NCBI RefSeq assembly: GCF_014201335.1
Contig: NZ_JACHEB010000001.1
Coordinates: 248,001-312,000 of the forward strand
Direction: 5' to 3'
From: Tunturiibacter gelidiferens
GTDB lineage: Bacteria > Acidobacteriota > Terriglobia > Terriglobales > Acidobacteriaceae
DNA: 64,000 bases
Made by a program: the position numbers and the translations under genes. Below the pieces are notes generated by a model. It made no database searches and was not told where the DNA came from. It worked only from the letters and a program-made list of their open reading frames with translations. This document shows positions 35,692 through 46,101 of this stretch, piece by piece; the stretch's first letter is position 1; the number at the start of each line of letters is the position of its first letter.

Positions 35692-37182
35692 TTAGATTTT
35701 TGGCACCGAGAAATAGAAGGTTGCGCCTTGATCGATTGCACCTTCTGCCCGCACCTTGCCTCCGTGACGATGAATGATGCGCTGAACGGTTGCAAGACCG
35801 ATACCGGTACCTTCAAACGAATCCACATGATGCAAGCGCTGAAACACACCAAACAGCTTATCTACATATTTCATATCAAAACCTGCGCCGTTGTCTCTTA
35901 CGAATACCACGACTTCATCTTTATTTCCGTCGACGCATCCTATCTCGATCTCCGGTTTCGGTTGAGGGCGAGTAAACTTCACAGCATTTGAGAGAAGGTT
36001 GACGAGAACGAGCCTGAGCATGGAACGATCTCCATAGCAAACAGGAAGTGGTTCGATTCTCCAGACAATGCTGCGACCGTTGGTCTCGGGCTGTACCTCG
36101 TTGAGGGCTTCCTTCACGAGCTGCTCCAGATTCACTGACGTCTTTTGCGCCTCCGTGCGTCCTATTCGCGAAAACGCAAGGAGGTCGTCGATCAGGTTTC
36201 CCATCCTCTTTGCGGAGTCAAGTATCATCCGCAGGTATCGCAGTCCCTTGTCTTCCAGTGCGGAAGATGCGTTCTTCTGAAGTAGCTCAGCGTATCCGGC
36301 CATGTGACGGAGAGGGGCGCGTAGGTCGTGGGAGACTGAGTAGGCGAAGGCTTCCAGTTCTTTATTGCTGGCCTGCAAATCCGCGGATCGCTTCTCGAGC
36401 TCCTGATTAAGACCGCGAATCTCCTCTTCGCGACGTTTGCGGTCTGTGATGTCGTTATTGGTTTCCATGATGGCGACGGCTCGATTGGCTTCGTCGCGTC
36501 GTAGCGACCATCGACTTGCCACCACCACTGCGGTTCCATCGGCCTTTGTGCGCCTGACCTCGCCTTCCCATCGCCCGGTTTGCAGCAGCTCTGCGTTGAT
36601 GTCTTCGATCGGCATCGGGAAGACGGTCTGGAGGAGATCGTGGGATCGTTTTGCAACCGCCTCGTATGGTGCCCAACCATATAGTTCCTCGGCGCCGCGA
36701 TTCCAGTAAGTGATGACATGGCTCATGTCGCGGACGAAGATGCTGTCGTGGGTGAGATTCAGCAGGCTAGCCTGTTGGGTTCGCTCGACGACTTCAGCCT
36801 GGAGTTTGTCTTGAGTTTGTAGGAGATCTCGTTCAATTCGGCGTCTTACGGCACTGAAGCGGGCAACTAAGACGGCGAAAGAGATCAAAACCAGGATTGC
36901 TGGGATGTCAGAGGGGGTAAGAGAAAAGGCATAAAGGGGAGGCGCAAAAAAATAATCGAAGCAAATGCTCGAGAGCACGATGGCCAGTACGGACGGGCCC
37001 ACCCCGGCATGCCATGCGGTTAAAGCGATTGCGAATAACAAGAGCGGAAGTTCGACATCACGAAATTTGAAGTGTTGCAGCACAAGAGCTGGCATAACGG
37101 CGAGAGCAACGGAGATAACCGCTAGGCTGTAACGGTTAACAATTGGCAGGATTTTGTGCGAATCAGAGTTCGACTGCGCCAT
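35692..37182 (-). CDS. Membrane histidine kinase with DUF4118 and PAS domains
   Basis: A 496-residue kinase. Residues 1-115 hold four likely membrane helices of the DUF4118 (KdpD-like) type (FDYFFAPPLYAFSL). A PAS domain follows (about 135-250), then a coiled coil, HisKA with His285 (YSVSHDLRAPLRHMAGY) and HATPase (NLLSNAVKFT, DNGAGFDM, GTGIGLATV). It heads the minus-strand run kinase, receiver, activator, and is the likely phosphate source for both. GAGG lies before the ATG. Confidence 0.92.
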   Translation of the reverse strand: MAQSNSDSHKILPIVNRYSLAVISVALAVMPALVLQHFKFRDVELPLLLFAIALTAWHAGVGPSVLAIVLSSICFDYFFAPPLYAFSLTPSDIPAILVLISFAVLVARFSAVRRRIERDLLQTQDKLQAEVVERTQQASLLNLTHDSIFVRDMSHVITYWNRGAEELYGWAPYEAVAKRSHDLLQTVFPMPIEDINAELLQTGRWEGEVRRTKADGTAVVVASRWSLRRDEANRAVAIMETNNDITDRKRREEEIRGLNQELEKRSADLQASNKELEAFAYSVSHDLRAPLRHMAGYAELLQKNASSALEDKGLRYLRMILDSAKRMGNLIDDLLAFSRIGRTEAQKTSVNLEQLVKEALNEVQPETNGRSIVWRIEPLPVCYGDRSMLRLVLVNLLSNAVKFTRPQPKPEIEIGCVDGNKDEVVVFVRDNGAGFDMKYVDKLFGVFQRLHHVDSFEGTGIGLATVQRIIHRHGGKVRAEGAIDQGATFYFSVPKI

Positions 37183-37326
37183 CAGCTCGCCTCACTGTTA
37201 TCGTCGGCGGAATTCGAAGCACAAGTATACCGCCCAGATTTTATCCGGAGGTTTTCAGCACGAGGAGAGGTTTGGTATGGTGGTGCGTCCGGGGCCCGAA
37301 TACAGTTTATGTTTTGGGAGGCGCTT

Positions 37327-37710
37327 ATGAAGAAGGCTGCAGCGATCAGTTCTGTTCTGGATGTGCCCGGATTGCCGGCGAATCCCTTCGGGGAGACCGG
37401 ATCTCCGTCTGTCACAGTTCCGGCTGGGAAACACCTGGTCGTAGAGACTGTGAGTGTTCAAGTGGATGTGACCCCGCTGGGTAGTCAGCTGGAGGCGTTC
37501 GTCAACTTCACCTGCGGAGGGAAGAGCGTTCAGCTGTTCGTCCCGCTAACCTTTGCCTACGGGCAACCCTCGAATGGGTACGACACTTATGTCGCGCTGA
37601 AGGCCGTGCGTTTGTACGTTGACCCTGGCACGGTTGTCTCCGTTACGACGTATAGCCCGACGGGCTCGACGGGCACGCTGTTTGTGACCGTCTCGGGCTA
37701 TCTGACGTGA
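37327..37710 (+). CDS. Hypothetical protein, beta-rich, 127 residues
   Basis: The start at 37327 has GGGAGG 5 nt upstream. The protein (MKKAAAISSVLDVPG...) has no membrane helix and no clear signal peptide. Valine- and threonine-rich alternating segments (VTVPAGKHLVVETVSVQVDV, VSVTTYSPTGSTGTLFVTVSGYL) suggest a single beta-sandwich domain. No family is recognised. It stands alone, divergent from the kinase cluster. Confidence 0.7.
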   Translation: MKKAAAISSVLDVPGLPANPFGETGSPSVTVPAGKHLVVETVSVQVDVTPLGSQLEAFVNFTCGGKSVQLFVPLTFAYGQPSNGYDTYVALKAVRLYVDPGTVVSVTTYSPTGSTGTLFVTVSGYLT

Positions 37711-37831
37711 ATGGGATTCACATCAACCTATAAGTCTCAACTAGACGCGGTACTTGACTCCGGCCGTCGGTCAAACAGGATAGAACCTGGGAAGTCGGCA
37801 AGTATCCAGGGATCTGCAAGCAATTCTGATC

Positions 37832-37866
37832 TCAACTGTTGACTTCAGGCCAATGCGCTCACTGAG
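37832..37866. repeat. 35-bp repeat, copy 1
   Basis: Matches 50785-50819 at 30 of 35 positions (begins TCAACTGTTG, ends CTGAG in this copy). The other copy is just upstream of the IS110-type element. It may be a remnant or target sequence of such elements. Confidence 0.55.
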
Positions 37867-37977
37867 GTTGCCATTTTGGTCAGGTCAACGCCAGTACCCA
37901 GAGTCCTCTAATCGTCAGTGATCATCCGTGCCTGCACGACTCGAGCCAACTGCACAAAAGTTAGACGAAACGACACG

Positions 37978-37998
37978 CCCCTCGGACATGGCGAGGGG
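37978..37998 (-). terminator. Stem-loop after the SDR gene
   Basis: Perfect 7-bp stem CCCCTCG/CGAGGGG with a 7-nt loop, 21 bases past the SDR stop codon. There is no long T-run, so the strength is uncertain. Confidence 0.5.
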
Positions 37999-38019
37999 TC
38001 TGCCGTTTCTCTCCATTGT

Positions 38020-39000
38020 TTACGCGAAGGCTTCGCCAATCATCTCTTCGCTCTTCTTCCAGAGCGCAACAGCGTTTTGTGGATCGACCGCGTAGCCGCG
38101 CACTCCTTCGTCAAGCAGGCCCAGCCTTGCGTCATCTGCGACGACATCACTCACGTGGCAGTTCTCGCAATACCTTCCTCCTACCTCGTCGGCGGGTGCA
38201 ACGACAGCTGCCCATACTGAAGTGGCGGCTCCCTGGGGAATTGTTTTGAACTCGAATGGTCCTTTGCCCGCTGCTGCGGCCTGTTCATTGATCTGATTGA
38301 TCATCTGTTCCATGTGGGCCTGTTCCATGTGGCGGGCGAGTTCGGTCTGAATGCCCCCTGGATGGACCGCTACAGCGCGGACCCCGCGCTCTCGATGCCG
38401 CTGATCGAAAGCAACGGCGAAGAGGATATTCGCAGTCTTCGAGCGCCCGTAAGCAACGAAGGGCTCGTACGGCGTCGTCTCAAAGTTGGGATCGTTCAGA
38501 TCCACATTGCTGAAACGGTGCCCTGAGGAAGAGAGATTGACCAGGCGTCCGCCGTTCTTGATCAGCTTCGCGATGCGGTTCACAAAGACGAAGTGGCCCA
38601 GGTGATTGGTCCCGAATTGCGTCTCGAAACCATCCTCTGTCTTCCCGAACGGAGTAGCCATGACACCGGCATTTGCGATGATCACATCGAACAAGCGGCC
38701 ATCCGTGATCAGCTTGTCCGCAGCGGTGCGCACGCTCTTCTGGCTGGCGAGGTCGAGCTCGACCACCTCGAAACTCGCGCCCGTCTCCGCCGCGGCCTTA
38801 CTGACCTCCGATGTCGCTCGCTGTGCCTTCTCCAGATCACGCGCCGCGCCCACAACATCTGCGCCATGCGCCACCAGCGCGCGTGCCGTCTCTACGCCTA
38901 AACCCGCCGATACCCCTGTCACCAGAATCCGCTTACCCTTGAGGTTGACCCCTGCGAGGACATCTTCCGTCGTTGACTTAGCTCCAAATTTCACTGCCAT
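38020..39000 (-). CDS. Short-chain dehydrogenase/reductase family oxidoreductase
   Basis: A 326-residue SDR. Nucleotide motif TGVSAGLGVETARAL, NAG motif (IIANAGVMATPFG), catalytic Ser in NLSSSGHRFS and YGRSK (Tyr-x-x-x-Lys). It resembles the retinol-dehydrogenase/WW-oxidoreductase-like SDRs; the substrate is unknown. The start at 39000 is preferred (GGAGA 7-8 nt upstream) over an ATG at 39018. It is divergent from a TetR gene with a shared operator, so it is probably repressed by that protein. Confidence 0.88.
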   Translation of the reverse strand: MAVKFGAKSTTEDVLAGVNLKGKRILVTGVSAGLGVETARALVAHGADVVGAARDLEKAQRATSEVSKAAAETGASFEVVELDLASQKSVRTAADKLITDGRLFDVIIANAGVMATPFGKTEDGFETQFGTNHLGHFVFVNRIAKLIKNGGRLVNLSSSGHRFSNVDLNDPNFETTPYEPFVAYGRSKTANILFAVAFDQRHRERGVRAVAVHPGGIQTELARHMEQAHMEQMINQINEQAAAAGKGPFEFKTIPQGAATSVWAAVVAPADEVGGRYCENCHVSDVVADDARLGLLDEGVRGYAVDPQNAVALWKKSEEMIGEAFA

Positions 39001-39051
39001 GCTGCATTCTCCGATCACAAATCTTTTGACACCGGCCTCGGCCTGGAATAA

Positions 39052-39070
39052 AACGGAGTCAACCTCCGTT
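39052..39070. promoter_or_regulatory. TetR-type operator between SDR and tetR genes
   Basis: AACGGAG-TCAAC-CTCCGTT, a perfect 7-bp inverted repeat with a 5-bp spacer, in the 116-bp divergent intergenic region. Size and position are typical of TetR operators. Confidence 0.75.
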
Positions 39071-39116
39071 ATGCTTATGAGATTACCGGAGAGCCCCTCC
39101 GGTTTCAGAAAGATCG

Positions 39117-39698
39117 ATGAAAAAGTCAGCCGCTAAGAAAACTGCCCGCAAGCCCCGAGCCGACGCACAGCGCAACCGTGAGCGGATTCTCGGAGTCGCG
39201 AAGCTGGTCTTCACGCGCCGGGGTGCGGAGGCCAGCATGGAGGAGATCGCCAGGCGTGCCAAGATCGGCCCGGGAACGCTTTACCGGCACTTTCCTACGC
39301 GCGATGACCTGCTGGCAGCTGTCTATATCGGCGAAGTCGAGAAGCTGGCCGAGGCACAGAGAAAGTTCTCCTCGGAGCTGCCTTCGATTGAGGCGCTGCG
39401 GGCGTGGATGTTGGTCTTCATCGACTACATCGCTGCGAAAAAGATCATCGCCCCAGCGTTGAACGCAATGACTTGCGGTCCTTCGCAGGTATATCAGCAG
39501 ACCACCCGCGTCATGGAAGAGGCTGCCAACGCGCTGGCGAGGCGCGCCATCGCCAGCAGAGACCTTCGACCAGATGTCGATCCAATGGACATGCTGCGCG
39601 CCATCTATGGGATCTCCAGCGCGGGCAGCACAGACGATTGGCCTGAAAAGGCACGGCGGTTTGTGGACATCCTCATTCAGGGCTCCCGGCCTCAATGA
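39117..39698 (+). CDS. TetR/AcrR-family transcriptional regulator
   Basis: A 193-residue regulator with a basic N-terminal tail, then a helix-turn-helix (SMEEIARRAKIGPGTLYRHFPTRDDLLAAVY) and a C-terminal ligand domain (about residues 90-190). It is divergent from the SDR gene with a perfect operator between them, so it likely represses itself and the SDR. The inducer is unknown. Confidence 0.9.
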   Translation: MKKSAAKKTARKPRADAQRNRERILGVAKLVFTRRGAEASMEEIARRAKIGPGTLYRHFPTRDDLLAAVYIGEVEKLAEAQRKFSSELPSIEALRAWMLVFIDYIAAKKIIAPALNAMTCGPSQVYQQTTRVMEEAANALARRAIASRDLRPDVDPMDMLRAIYGISSAGSTDDWPEKARRFVDILIQGSRPQ

Positions 39699-40099
39699 AC
39701 CGCGTCTCTGTTAGGTGGTGCTATGCGGGAGGGATCACGGGCCGAAAGACATCGGATGAGACTTTGTATCCATTTCGTTCCCGTGACTGCTCCATAGGTC
39801 GAATATGAACACCGAATAGCCGCAAGTTGCGGCGATGCAGTAGTTAGGCAGCCATTACGAACCCGTGGGCAGGAGCCCTGGACGATATTCTTAACACCGC
39901 AATCGCCCCTTACAGGAAAGAAGGGGTAGAATCACCGCCTACAGTCAAATCGCCTAAAAGAAGCGACCCGAACTCTGAGATAAACCATTGGTGCAGTCTG
40001 CGAGGAGAGGTTGCCAGACGATGAAAGTGAGAATGCCTCAAGTAAGTCACACGTTCCGTAGTAGGGGTGGCGCTGCGCCTAGGGCAACTCGAATGAGCG
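39699..40099. other. Intergenic region
   Basis: About 400 bases. Two small hairpins are present: GCCGCA-AGT-TGCGGC near 39822-39836 and CCCCTT/AAGGGG (39906-39926). A frame starting at ATG 40021 behind GAGGAGAGG runs into the next ORF out of phase, which may mean that gene has lost its start by a frameshift. Confidence 0.45.
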
Positions 40100-40345
40100 A
40101 TGATCGGCGGCCTTACGCTCGTAGCCTTACCCGCCGAGGCTCGCGTCACGGGCGTGAAGACGTTCTTGGTTGACTACGATGCAACCGTCTACCAGAAGGA
40201 TTTAGGGAGCGATTCCCTCCACGTCGTTAAGAACATGGAACTCTACACTCCGGACAAGACGTGGAACCCACATCTGATAATCGGTGAGATGCATTCGCAG
40301 ACTTTTCAGCCAGACAGAACGCGTTTTCTGAAAGGAAGATCATGA
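40100..40345 (+). CDS. Small hypothetical protein, possibly 5'-truncated
   Basis: An 81-residue frame. Its start (MIGGLTLVALPAEARVTG) looks like the end of a signal peptide, and the rest (VKTFLVDYDATVYQKDLGSD) is protein-like. It overlaps the next gene as ATGA, which suggests coupling. The start has no ribosome site; a better start (ATG 40021 with GAGGAGAGG upstream) is in another frame, so a frameshift is possible. Function unknown. Confidence 0.35.
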   Translation: MIGGLTLVALPAEARVTGVKTFLVDYDATVYQKDLGSDSLHVVKNMELYTPDKTWNPHLIIGEMHSQTFQPDRTRFLKGRS

Positions 40346-40959
40346 TTGGCAGCAAAGCCTCACGCTTCTCCGCTCGGAAGTTCGGGTACAGCGGGCTATT
40401 ACTCGCCATGCTCGTGGCGGCTTCATTATCTGCTTATTCCCAAGGCGACAGGAAACCGGAGACGATCGACGCTCAGGCGATGGGCACGAGTACCCAGATG
40501 GGTCGAAATGTCGGCGTCAAAATAATCATCAATCAATTTTCGACACCAGAAGACAGGCAGGTTCTCATCGACGCGTTCAAGAAGGGCAAAAGCCAGGGTC
40601 TAGTAGACGCACTCACAAAAATGAAATCCGTCGGCCGTATTGCCATCACCGGCACAGTGGGCTCTGACCTCAGTTATATTGCATTGATTCCCTCGCCCAC
40701 GGGCCGCAAGATCCGGTTCGCTACCAACCGCCCTATAAGATTCGGTGAAGCCTATAACAACGGACGCAGCACAGACTATAACTTGACCGCCGGAGAAATC
40801 GACCTGAACGACTCCGACAAGAGCAAGAGTGCAGGCGTGCTCTATCCTGCTGCGCAACTGGTAATCAACAAGCAGGGCCAGCTTCAGTTTGAGCTTTTCC
40901 AAAATCCCTGGAAGCTAGTCAACATCATCGACTGGAACGGTGCTGGTTCTAAAGAATAG
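40342..40959 (+). CDS. Exported hypothetical protein, 205 residues
   Basis: A signal peptide (hydrophobic GLLLAMLVAASLSAYSQG) is followed by a soluble domain with VGVKIIINQFSTPEDRQVLIDAF, GRIAITGTVGSDLSYIALIPS and LVINKQGQLQFELFQNPWKL. I recognise no named domain. GGAAG lies before the ATG. It is coupled to the small upstream frame. Confidence 0.75.
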   Translation: MIGSKASRFSARKFGYSGLLLAMLVAASLSAYSQGDRKPETIDAQAMGTSTQMGRNVGVKIIINQFSTPEDRQVLIDAFKKGKSQGLVDALTKMKSVGRIAITGTVGSDLSYIALIPSPTGRKIRFATNRPIRFGEAYNNGRSTDYNLTAGEIDLNDSDKSKSAGVLYPAAQLVINKQGQLQFELFQNPWKLVNIIDWNGAGSKE

Positions 40960-41145
40960 ACGGCTTGGATAGGTGATCACGCTGACTTGCTGAACACTCA
41001 GGTAGGAGAGGCGCTACTGCGCACTGTTGTATAACTTCCTACGTCGAATATGGGCTTGGATCAGTGTGGCAGGTCCAACACAAACTTCTTCAATATTGGT
41101 CGCAGATTAGAGTCGTTCAAAATTATCGAATTTCTCTGGCTACCT

Positions 41146-42297
41146 CTAATGAGAGGCCACGTGGATCGCCACGATTGTCATATCGTCATCCAACTCGTCG
41201 CTCGATCCTCGACCAGACCAAAGCGACAATTCCTCAAGTAGTCGATCGGCAAATTGGGTTGCCGAGGTAGCAGTTTGCTCGTTCTCCAAAAACTGCCTAA
41301 AGCCATCCGCGCCAAACTCTATTCCCGCAGGATTCGTCGTTTCAGGAATTCCGTCGGTATAGAGCAAGATGCGGTCCCCAGGCGTGAGGGGGAGTTCCTT
41401 CGAAGTATAGGTTGCAAACGAGAACTTCCCGAGAAATAAACCGTTTTCCTCGATGCTGCGTACGCCTTCGGCCCCCCATAAAAGCAGAGGCGGATGACCA
41501 GCGCCAGCGTATGTCAGTGTTCGGTTTTGAATGTCGATAAAGACGTATGCCGCTGTCACGAAATGATGTTCGAACTTTCCGCATAACGCTTCGTTCAGCC
41601 CCAACAGCACCCGCGCCGGATCGGCCGCATGCGATGCCTGGGATGAGAAGGCAATTTTTATCATCGATGCAATAAGTGCCGCTGGCATCCCGTGTCCCGA
41701 CACGTCGGCCACGAGAACACCGAGGTGCTCCTCATCTACTACGATGAAATCGTAGAAATCGCCGGCTACGGAGGTCATGGGGACGTAACGTGCCGCGATA
41801 TCTAGACCGGCGATTTTCGGGATGCTGGATGGAAGAATTGATAATTGGATCTGCCGCGCTGTTTCCAGTTCTTTCTGGATGGCGAGCAACTGCTGTGAGA
41901 GCTGTTCGCGGATGCCACGAAGCGTAAGGTGCGTTTGGACACGCGCTTTTACAACCGCAGGAGAGAATGGCTTATGGATGTAATCGACTGCACCGACGTC
42001 GAAGCCCTTTGTCTCATCCTCGACCTCCGTCTGTCCGGTAAGAAATATGACTGGTATGTCGCGCGTCTCCGGATCCAGTTTCAATCTTGTACATACTTCA
42101 TATCCGTCCATCTCAGGCATCACGACATCCAGAAGAATCAGGTCCGGTAGAGGTATAACTTTGACGAGCTCTAGTGCTTTTGAACCGCTGGTTGCAACGC
42201 GAACTTTGTATGTATCTTTCAAGATCGAATTCACTATTTGAATGTTGGCGGGAGCATCATCCACCACCAGCACCGTCTTCTGATTAACCTGAGTCAT
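41146..42297 (-). CDS. Response regulator with RsbU/SpoIIE-type PP2C phosphatase domain
   Basis: A 383-residue protein. N-terminal receiver ([30 protein letters not shown] with the phospho-acceptor Asp), a helical linker ([19 protein letters not shown]), then a PP2C domain ([56 protein letters not shown]). Such proteins dephosphorylate STAS-type anti-anti-sigma factors. Its start overlaps the hybrid kinase stop by 4 bases, so the kinase very probably phosphorylates it. The window's STAS protein (32587-32868) lacks the usual Ser, so a partner elsewhere is likely. Confidence 0.93.
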   Translation of the reverse strand: MTQVNQKTVLVVDDAPANIQIVNSILKDTYKVRVATSGSKALELVKVIPLPDLILLDVVMPEMDGYEVCTRLKLDPETRDIPVIFLTGQTEVEDETKGFDVGAVDYIHKPFSPAVVKARVQTHLTLRGIREQLSQQLLAIQKELETARQIQLSILPSSIPKIAGLDIAARYVPMTSVAGDFYDFIVVDEEHLGVLVADVSGHGMPAALIASMIKIAFSSQASHAADPARVLLGLNEALCGKFEHHFVTAAYVFIDIQNRTLTYAGAGHPPLLLWGAEGVRSIEENGLFLGKFSFATYTSKELPLTPGDRILLYTDGIPETTNPAGIEFGADGFRQFLENEQTATSATQFADRLLEELSLWSGRGSSDELDDDMTIVAIHVASH

Positions 42298-45200
42298 TTG
42301 CCGCCCTCATTTCGTGCGCAATGTTCGGCGATGTCATGCAGTTTTAATAGTGCCGCGTCAAAATCGAAGTCGCTGATCGACGCGCTGAGACCATCCAGAT
42401 AGGGCTTCTCGACAACACCTGCCACTGCGTCCTTCAAACTGCGAAATGACTCCCCGGCGCCGCCGTCACTCGCCTCGAGCAAAATCCTAAGCCGATCGAT
42501 CGCAGCAGTCGCCGCCTTTCCATCGAAAGGCGAAGTCTGTACCGCTTTGGGAGGAGTGCTCGCCGATTCGCCTAGCGCTTTATTGAGCGCCTGAATCTGA
42601 GTCCCCATCACATTCGCAAATTCAGCGAGTGGTGCCGAGAGACCTTCTTCTCCGTCGCGGAGTGCCTTCTCCAGTTTCTGGGCTACCGACTGGACTTCCA
42701 CGATTCCTAGATTGCCAGCAACACCTTTGACGGTGTGAGCAATGCGTTCAGCCAACTTCAGGTCACCGCTTTCGATGGCAGCCGAAACCTGGTCAGGGGC
42801 GCCTGCTTGCTTGACGGCAAACTGCTCCAGTAGATCACGATACAGTTTCCGGTTGCCGGCGACACGGTTTACTCCTTCCATGACCTTGATGCCTGAGATC
42901 TCTGGCAAAGTTACTTCGTCGGATGCTTTTGTATTGGGGATAGCGGATTGGAGCTTGGCTGCCTGGTTAGGCCTCGGCTTCGCCCATCGCAGCAACGTCA
43001 CAAACAGATTATCTGGGTCAATCGGTTTGGACACATGATCGTTCATGCCGGCATCGAGGCAACGCTGGCGTTCTTCCACGAGAGCATGCGCTGTCATTGC
43101 AATGATCGGAAAGTTTAGCAAGCGCGGATCACCTCGCAGCAGCCTGGTTGCCGTGAACCCATCCATCTCGGGCATCTGCAGGTCCATGAACACTACATCG
43201 AACTTCGGAGGCTGATCTCCAGCGGTTAAAATCTTTACTGCTTCACCACCATGGTTGGCGACGGTTACAATTGCTCCGGCGCTTTCCAGAAGCTCTGTTG
43301 CAACCTGCTGATTCATCTCGTTGTCTTCGACAAGAAGGACGCGTATCCCTGTGGCGTCATGGACGGTCGCGCCGTCCTTTCTCTTATGGGAACGGTAGTC
43401 ATCCCCACCCGCGACTCCAAACAGGTCCACCAGAGTGTCGTAGAGTAGCGACTGGTTTACTGGCTTCAACAGGTAGCTTTCGACGCCAATCTCCTCCGCT
43501 TGTGCCCTGATCTCTTCCCGCCCGAAGGCGGTGACCATCACAATTTTAGGAATATTCCGAAGACGTTTGTTGCGCTTGATGATGCGACTGGCCTCCAATC
43601 CGTCCAGTCCCGGCATATGCCAATCCATCAGCACCAGGCGATAGGGGTCTGTAGAATCTGCGGCAGCAATCTCCCTCACTGCGTCCTCACCTGACGAAAC
43701 TGATTCGGCGCGGAGTGCAAATGCGCGAAGCGCCTCGGTTAGTATCTCGCGAGCCTGCGCGTTGTCGTCGACGACCAGGGTCCGGATCCCCACCAAATCA
43801 ACTATCAATCGTCTTTGTTTTTCCTCCGATCCGACTCCGAACCATGAAGTGAAATGGAAGGTACTCCCCACGCCGGGTTCACCTTCTGCCCAGATGGAAC
43901 CCTCCATCATTTCGACCAGCCGTTTCGAGATTGAGAGCCCAAGCCCGGTGCCTCCATATTTTCGAGTCGTTGAAGTGTCCGCCTGCGCGAATGCCTGGAA
44001 TAGCCTCGAGATCTGCTCGGTTGTCATCCCGATCCCGCTGTCGCGTACAGAGAATTTAACTTTGATCCGATCGGCTACCTGCTCCACCATCGCAACCGTT
44101 ACCAATACCTCGCCGCGCTCCGTAAACTTGACCGCATTGTTCACCAGGTTGATCAGGATTTGTCCAAGACGAAGAGGATCACCGATCAAGTTAGGCGGAA
44201 TGTCATGCTGCGTTGCGATTAGGAATTCGAGGTTCTTATCCTGCGCTTTTTGACTGACGATCGTCGATAGATTGTCGAGCACGTCCTCCAGCCGGAAATC
44301 TATCTTTTCAATATCGAGTTTGCCTGCCTCGATTTTGGAGAAGTCCAGAATGTCGTTAATGATTCCGAGCAGTGAGTGTGCGGCGAACCTCACCTTGGTC
44401 AGATAGTCCGACTGTTTTGGAGTGAGATCTGTCTTCAATGCCAGGTGAGTCATCCCGATGATGGCGTTCATCGGCGTCCTGATCTCGTGGCTCATGTTGG
44501 CCAAAAAATCGGACTTGGCTCTGGTCGCAGCTTCGGCCGCTTCTTTTGCCACTTCAAGATCCGCGGCCTGCACCTGAGTCTGCTCCAGCAGCTTTATGGT
44601 GACAAGTTTGCTAGAAAGTATCTTTGTATTGAGGGCGACGGTTGGTAACAGCGCGTCCAACAGCGCCTGCTGTTGCTCCGATACAGGTGCCGAAGTCGCC
44701 AGTTCAATAATCGCCAGTACGTCGTCTTGGTTTAGCACCGGGATAAACAGTATGCAAGCCGGGGTTACTGTACCCGTTCCCGTGCTCACGCCGAGAAGTT
44801 CGTTCGCTTCGGAAGCAATCCGAAGAGTTCGGCGCTCAGCTGCCGCTTGCCCCACCAGGCCCTTGCCAAGAGAGAACTCCTGCGGCTCCGTCGAGACATC
44901 TGTTGCGAACGCCCCAACGCGAACGAAGTTCGTGCGACTATCGTCAGCCAGGTAGAACGCACCATACAGCAGATCTAACGTCTCCGAGATTCGCGATAGT
45001 AGAACGCTGGCGAATGCCGAAAAAAATTCGGTAGACTGTAGTCGCTCCGTCGTAGCCGCGACCTCGGTTTTTATCCAGCGTAAAATCTCCCGCTCGCGAG
45101 CAGCAATCTGCAAAGTCTGCAACGCTCGGCTCATCTCCCCAATCTCATTGGGACGATTGAGATTTGCTATCGGCAGGTCAAGCCGTCCCTCCGCAACGTC

Positions 45201-45878
45201 AAGAATGCGAGTCCTGAACGAAAAGATAACCCTAACCACTTCAATCTGCACTATTGAGAGGGCCATCGCGAAAGATGCAGCTAGTCCGAATACTATTACG
45301 ACCCAGGTAATCAGAATTGTGCGGTGAGTTCTGAGCGTGAGTTGATCGGACTGTTGGTCGACACCGCCGTGAACTTCGTCAGCCAGGGCAGCCAGCGATT
45401 GGCGTCCTCTGCGAAATTCAGGATCAAATGTTTCGCGCGACAGCCGGACAGCCTTGTCGTTATTGCCACTCAGGGCCGCGGCTCGAATAGGTCGGGAGTC
45501 GGAAACGGCTTGGTCAAAAAGGGCTGCCGCCGCATCGACCTTCTGGGTCATTCCCGGAGTTTCTGCACTGATCAGTGTGACGGAAGAGTGAAATTCGGCC
45601 TCTGTCCCATCGAGCTCTGCATCGATAATTCGCATTCTGTCGGTATCAGGCTCAGCAATTTCCTGATAGACGAGCTGGGCGAATCGGTTGCTCAACACCC
45701 GCGCGATAGTCAAATTATGGAGGGCTTTGACATTTTTCGCTATCAGATCGCTGTAACCGTCGTCGATTTTTTTCATCTCGATCGACGCGTAGCACGCCGC
45801 CACAATGACCATGGCGGCCAGCGGTAGCAGAGCTATCAGTATCTTGGTCCGGATTTTTAAATTCGCTAAAAGACCCAT
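42294..45878 (-). CDS. Hybrid sensor histidine kinase/response regulator with HPt domain
   Basis: About 1194 residues. Order: membrane helix ([18 protein letters not shown]), periplasmic four-helix-bundle-like sensor, second membrane helix, HAMP, GAF ([15 protein letters not shown]...), coiled coil, HisKA ([19 protein letters not shown]), HATPase ([27 protein letters not shown]), two receivers ([26 protein letters not shown]) and a C-terminal HPt with His in [14 protein letters not shown]. It is a complete phosphorelay in one chain. The start is uncertain: ATG at 45878 fits family N-termini but has no ribosome site; an in-frame TTG at 45929 has AAGGG before it. It is coupled by ATGA to the RsbU-like phosphatase. 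Confidence 0.93.
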   Translation of the reverse strand: MGLLANLKIRTKILIALLPLAAMVIVAACYASIEMKKIDDGYSDLIAKNVKALHNLTIARVLSNRFAQLVYQEIAEPDTDRMRIIDAELDGTEAEFHSSVTLISAETPGMTQKVDAAAALFDQAVSDSRPIRAAALSGNNDKAVRLSRETFDPEFRRGRQSLAALADEVHGGVDQQSDQLTLRTHRTILITWVVIVFGLAASFAMALSIVQIEVVRVIFSFRTRILDVAEGRLDLPIANLNRPNEIGEMSRALQTLQIAAREREILRWIKTEVAATTERLQSTEFFSAFASVLLSRISETLDLLYGAFYLADDSRTNFVRVGAFATDVSTEPQEFSLGKGLVGQAAAERRTLRIASEANELLGVSTGTGTVTPACILFIPVLNQDDVLAIIELATSAPVSEQQQALLDALLPTVALNTKILSSKLVTIKLLEQTQVQAADLEVAKEAAEAATRAKSDFLANMSHEIRTPMNAIIGMTHLALKTDLTPKQSDYLTKVRFAAHSLLGIINDILDFSKIEAGKLDIEKIDFRLEDVLDNLSTIVSQKAQDKNLEFLIATQHDIPPNLIGDPLRLGQILINLVNNAVKFTERGEVLVTVAMVEQVADRIKVKFSVRDSGIGMTTEQISRLFQAFAQADTSTTRKYGGTGLGLSISKRLVEMMEGSIWAEGEPGVGSTFHFTSWFGVGSEEKQRRLIVDLVGIRTLVVDDNAQAREILTEALRAFALRAESVSSGEDAVREIAAADSTDPYRLVLMDWHMPGLDGLEASRIIKRNKRLRNIPKIVMVTAFGREEIRAQAEEIGVESYLLKPVNQSLLYDTLVDLFGVAGGDDYRSHKRKDGATVHDATGIRVLLVEDNEMNQQVATELLESAGAIVTVANHGGEAVKILTAGDQPPKFDVVFMDLQMPEMDGFTATRLLRGDPRLLNFPIIAMTAHALVEERQRCLDAGMNDHVSKPIDPDNLFVTLLRWAKPRPNQAAKLQSAIPNTKASDEVTLPEISGIKVMEGVNRVAGNRKLYRDLLEQFAVKQAGAPDQVSAAIESGDLKLAERIAHTVKGVAGNLGIVEVQSVAQKLEKALRDGEEGLSAPLAEFANVMGTQIQALNKALGESASTPPKAVQTSPFDGKAATAAIDRLRILLEASDGGAGESFRSLKDAVAGVVEKPYLDGLSASISDFDFDAALLKLHDIAEHCARNEGGK

Positions 45879-46101
45879 CTGGTGAGTTTTGACCCCCAAC
45901 GATGAAATGCGACTCCGGAAGATGGACAATTGTAGCCCTTCAGAATGCGCTCAGTGGCGCAGCCATCTGTATAAACTCGGCGGATCCAGTCAATGAGATA
46001 CCGAGTGGCCATCCACAATGCCGATGAACCAGTTTTCACGTTCTGCCGCCGACGACCACGGCATTCTTGGCAGAGATCGAGAGGCTACGGAGAGCAGATC
46101 C

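Larger units (their letters stand above)
37711..38019. other. Intergenic region with short repeat and terminator
   Basis: 309 bases between two convergent genes. It holds a 35-bp sequence repeated near the insertion sequence (37832-37866) and a hairpin (37978-37998). Nothing else is evident. Confidence 0.5.
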
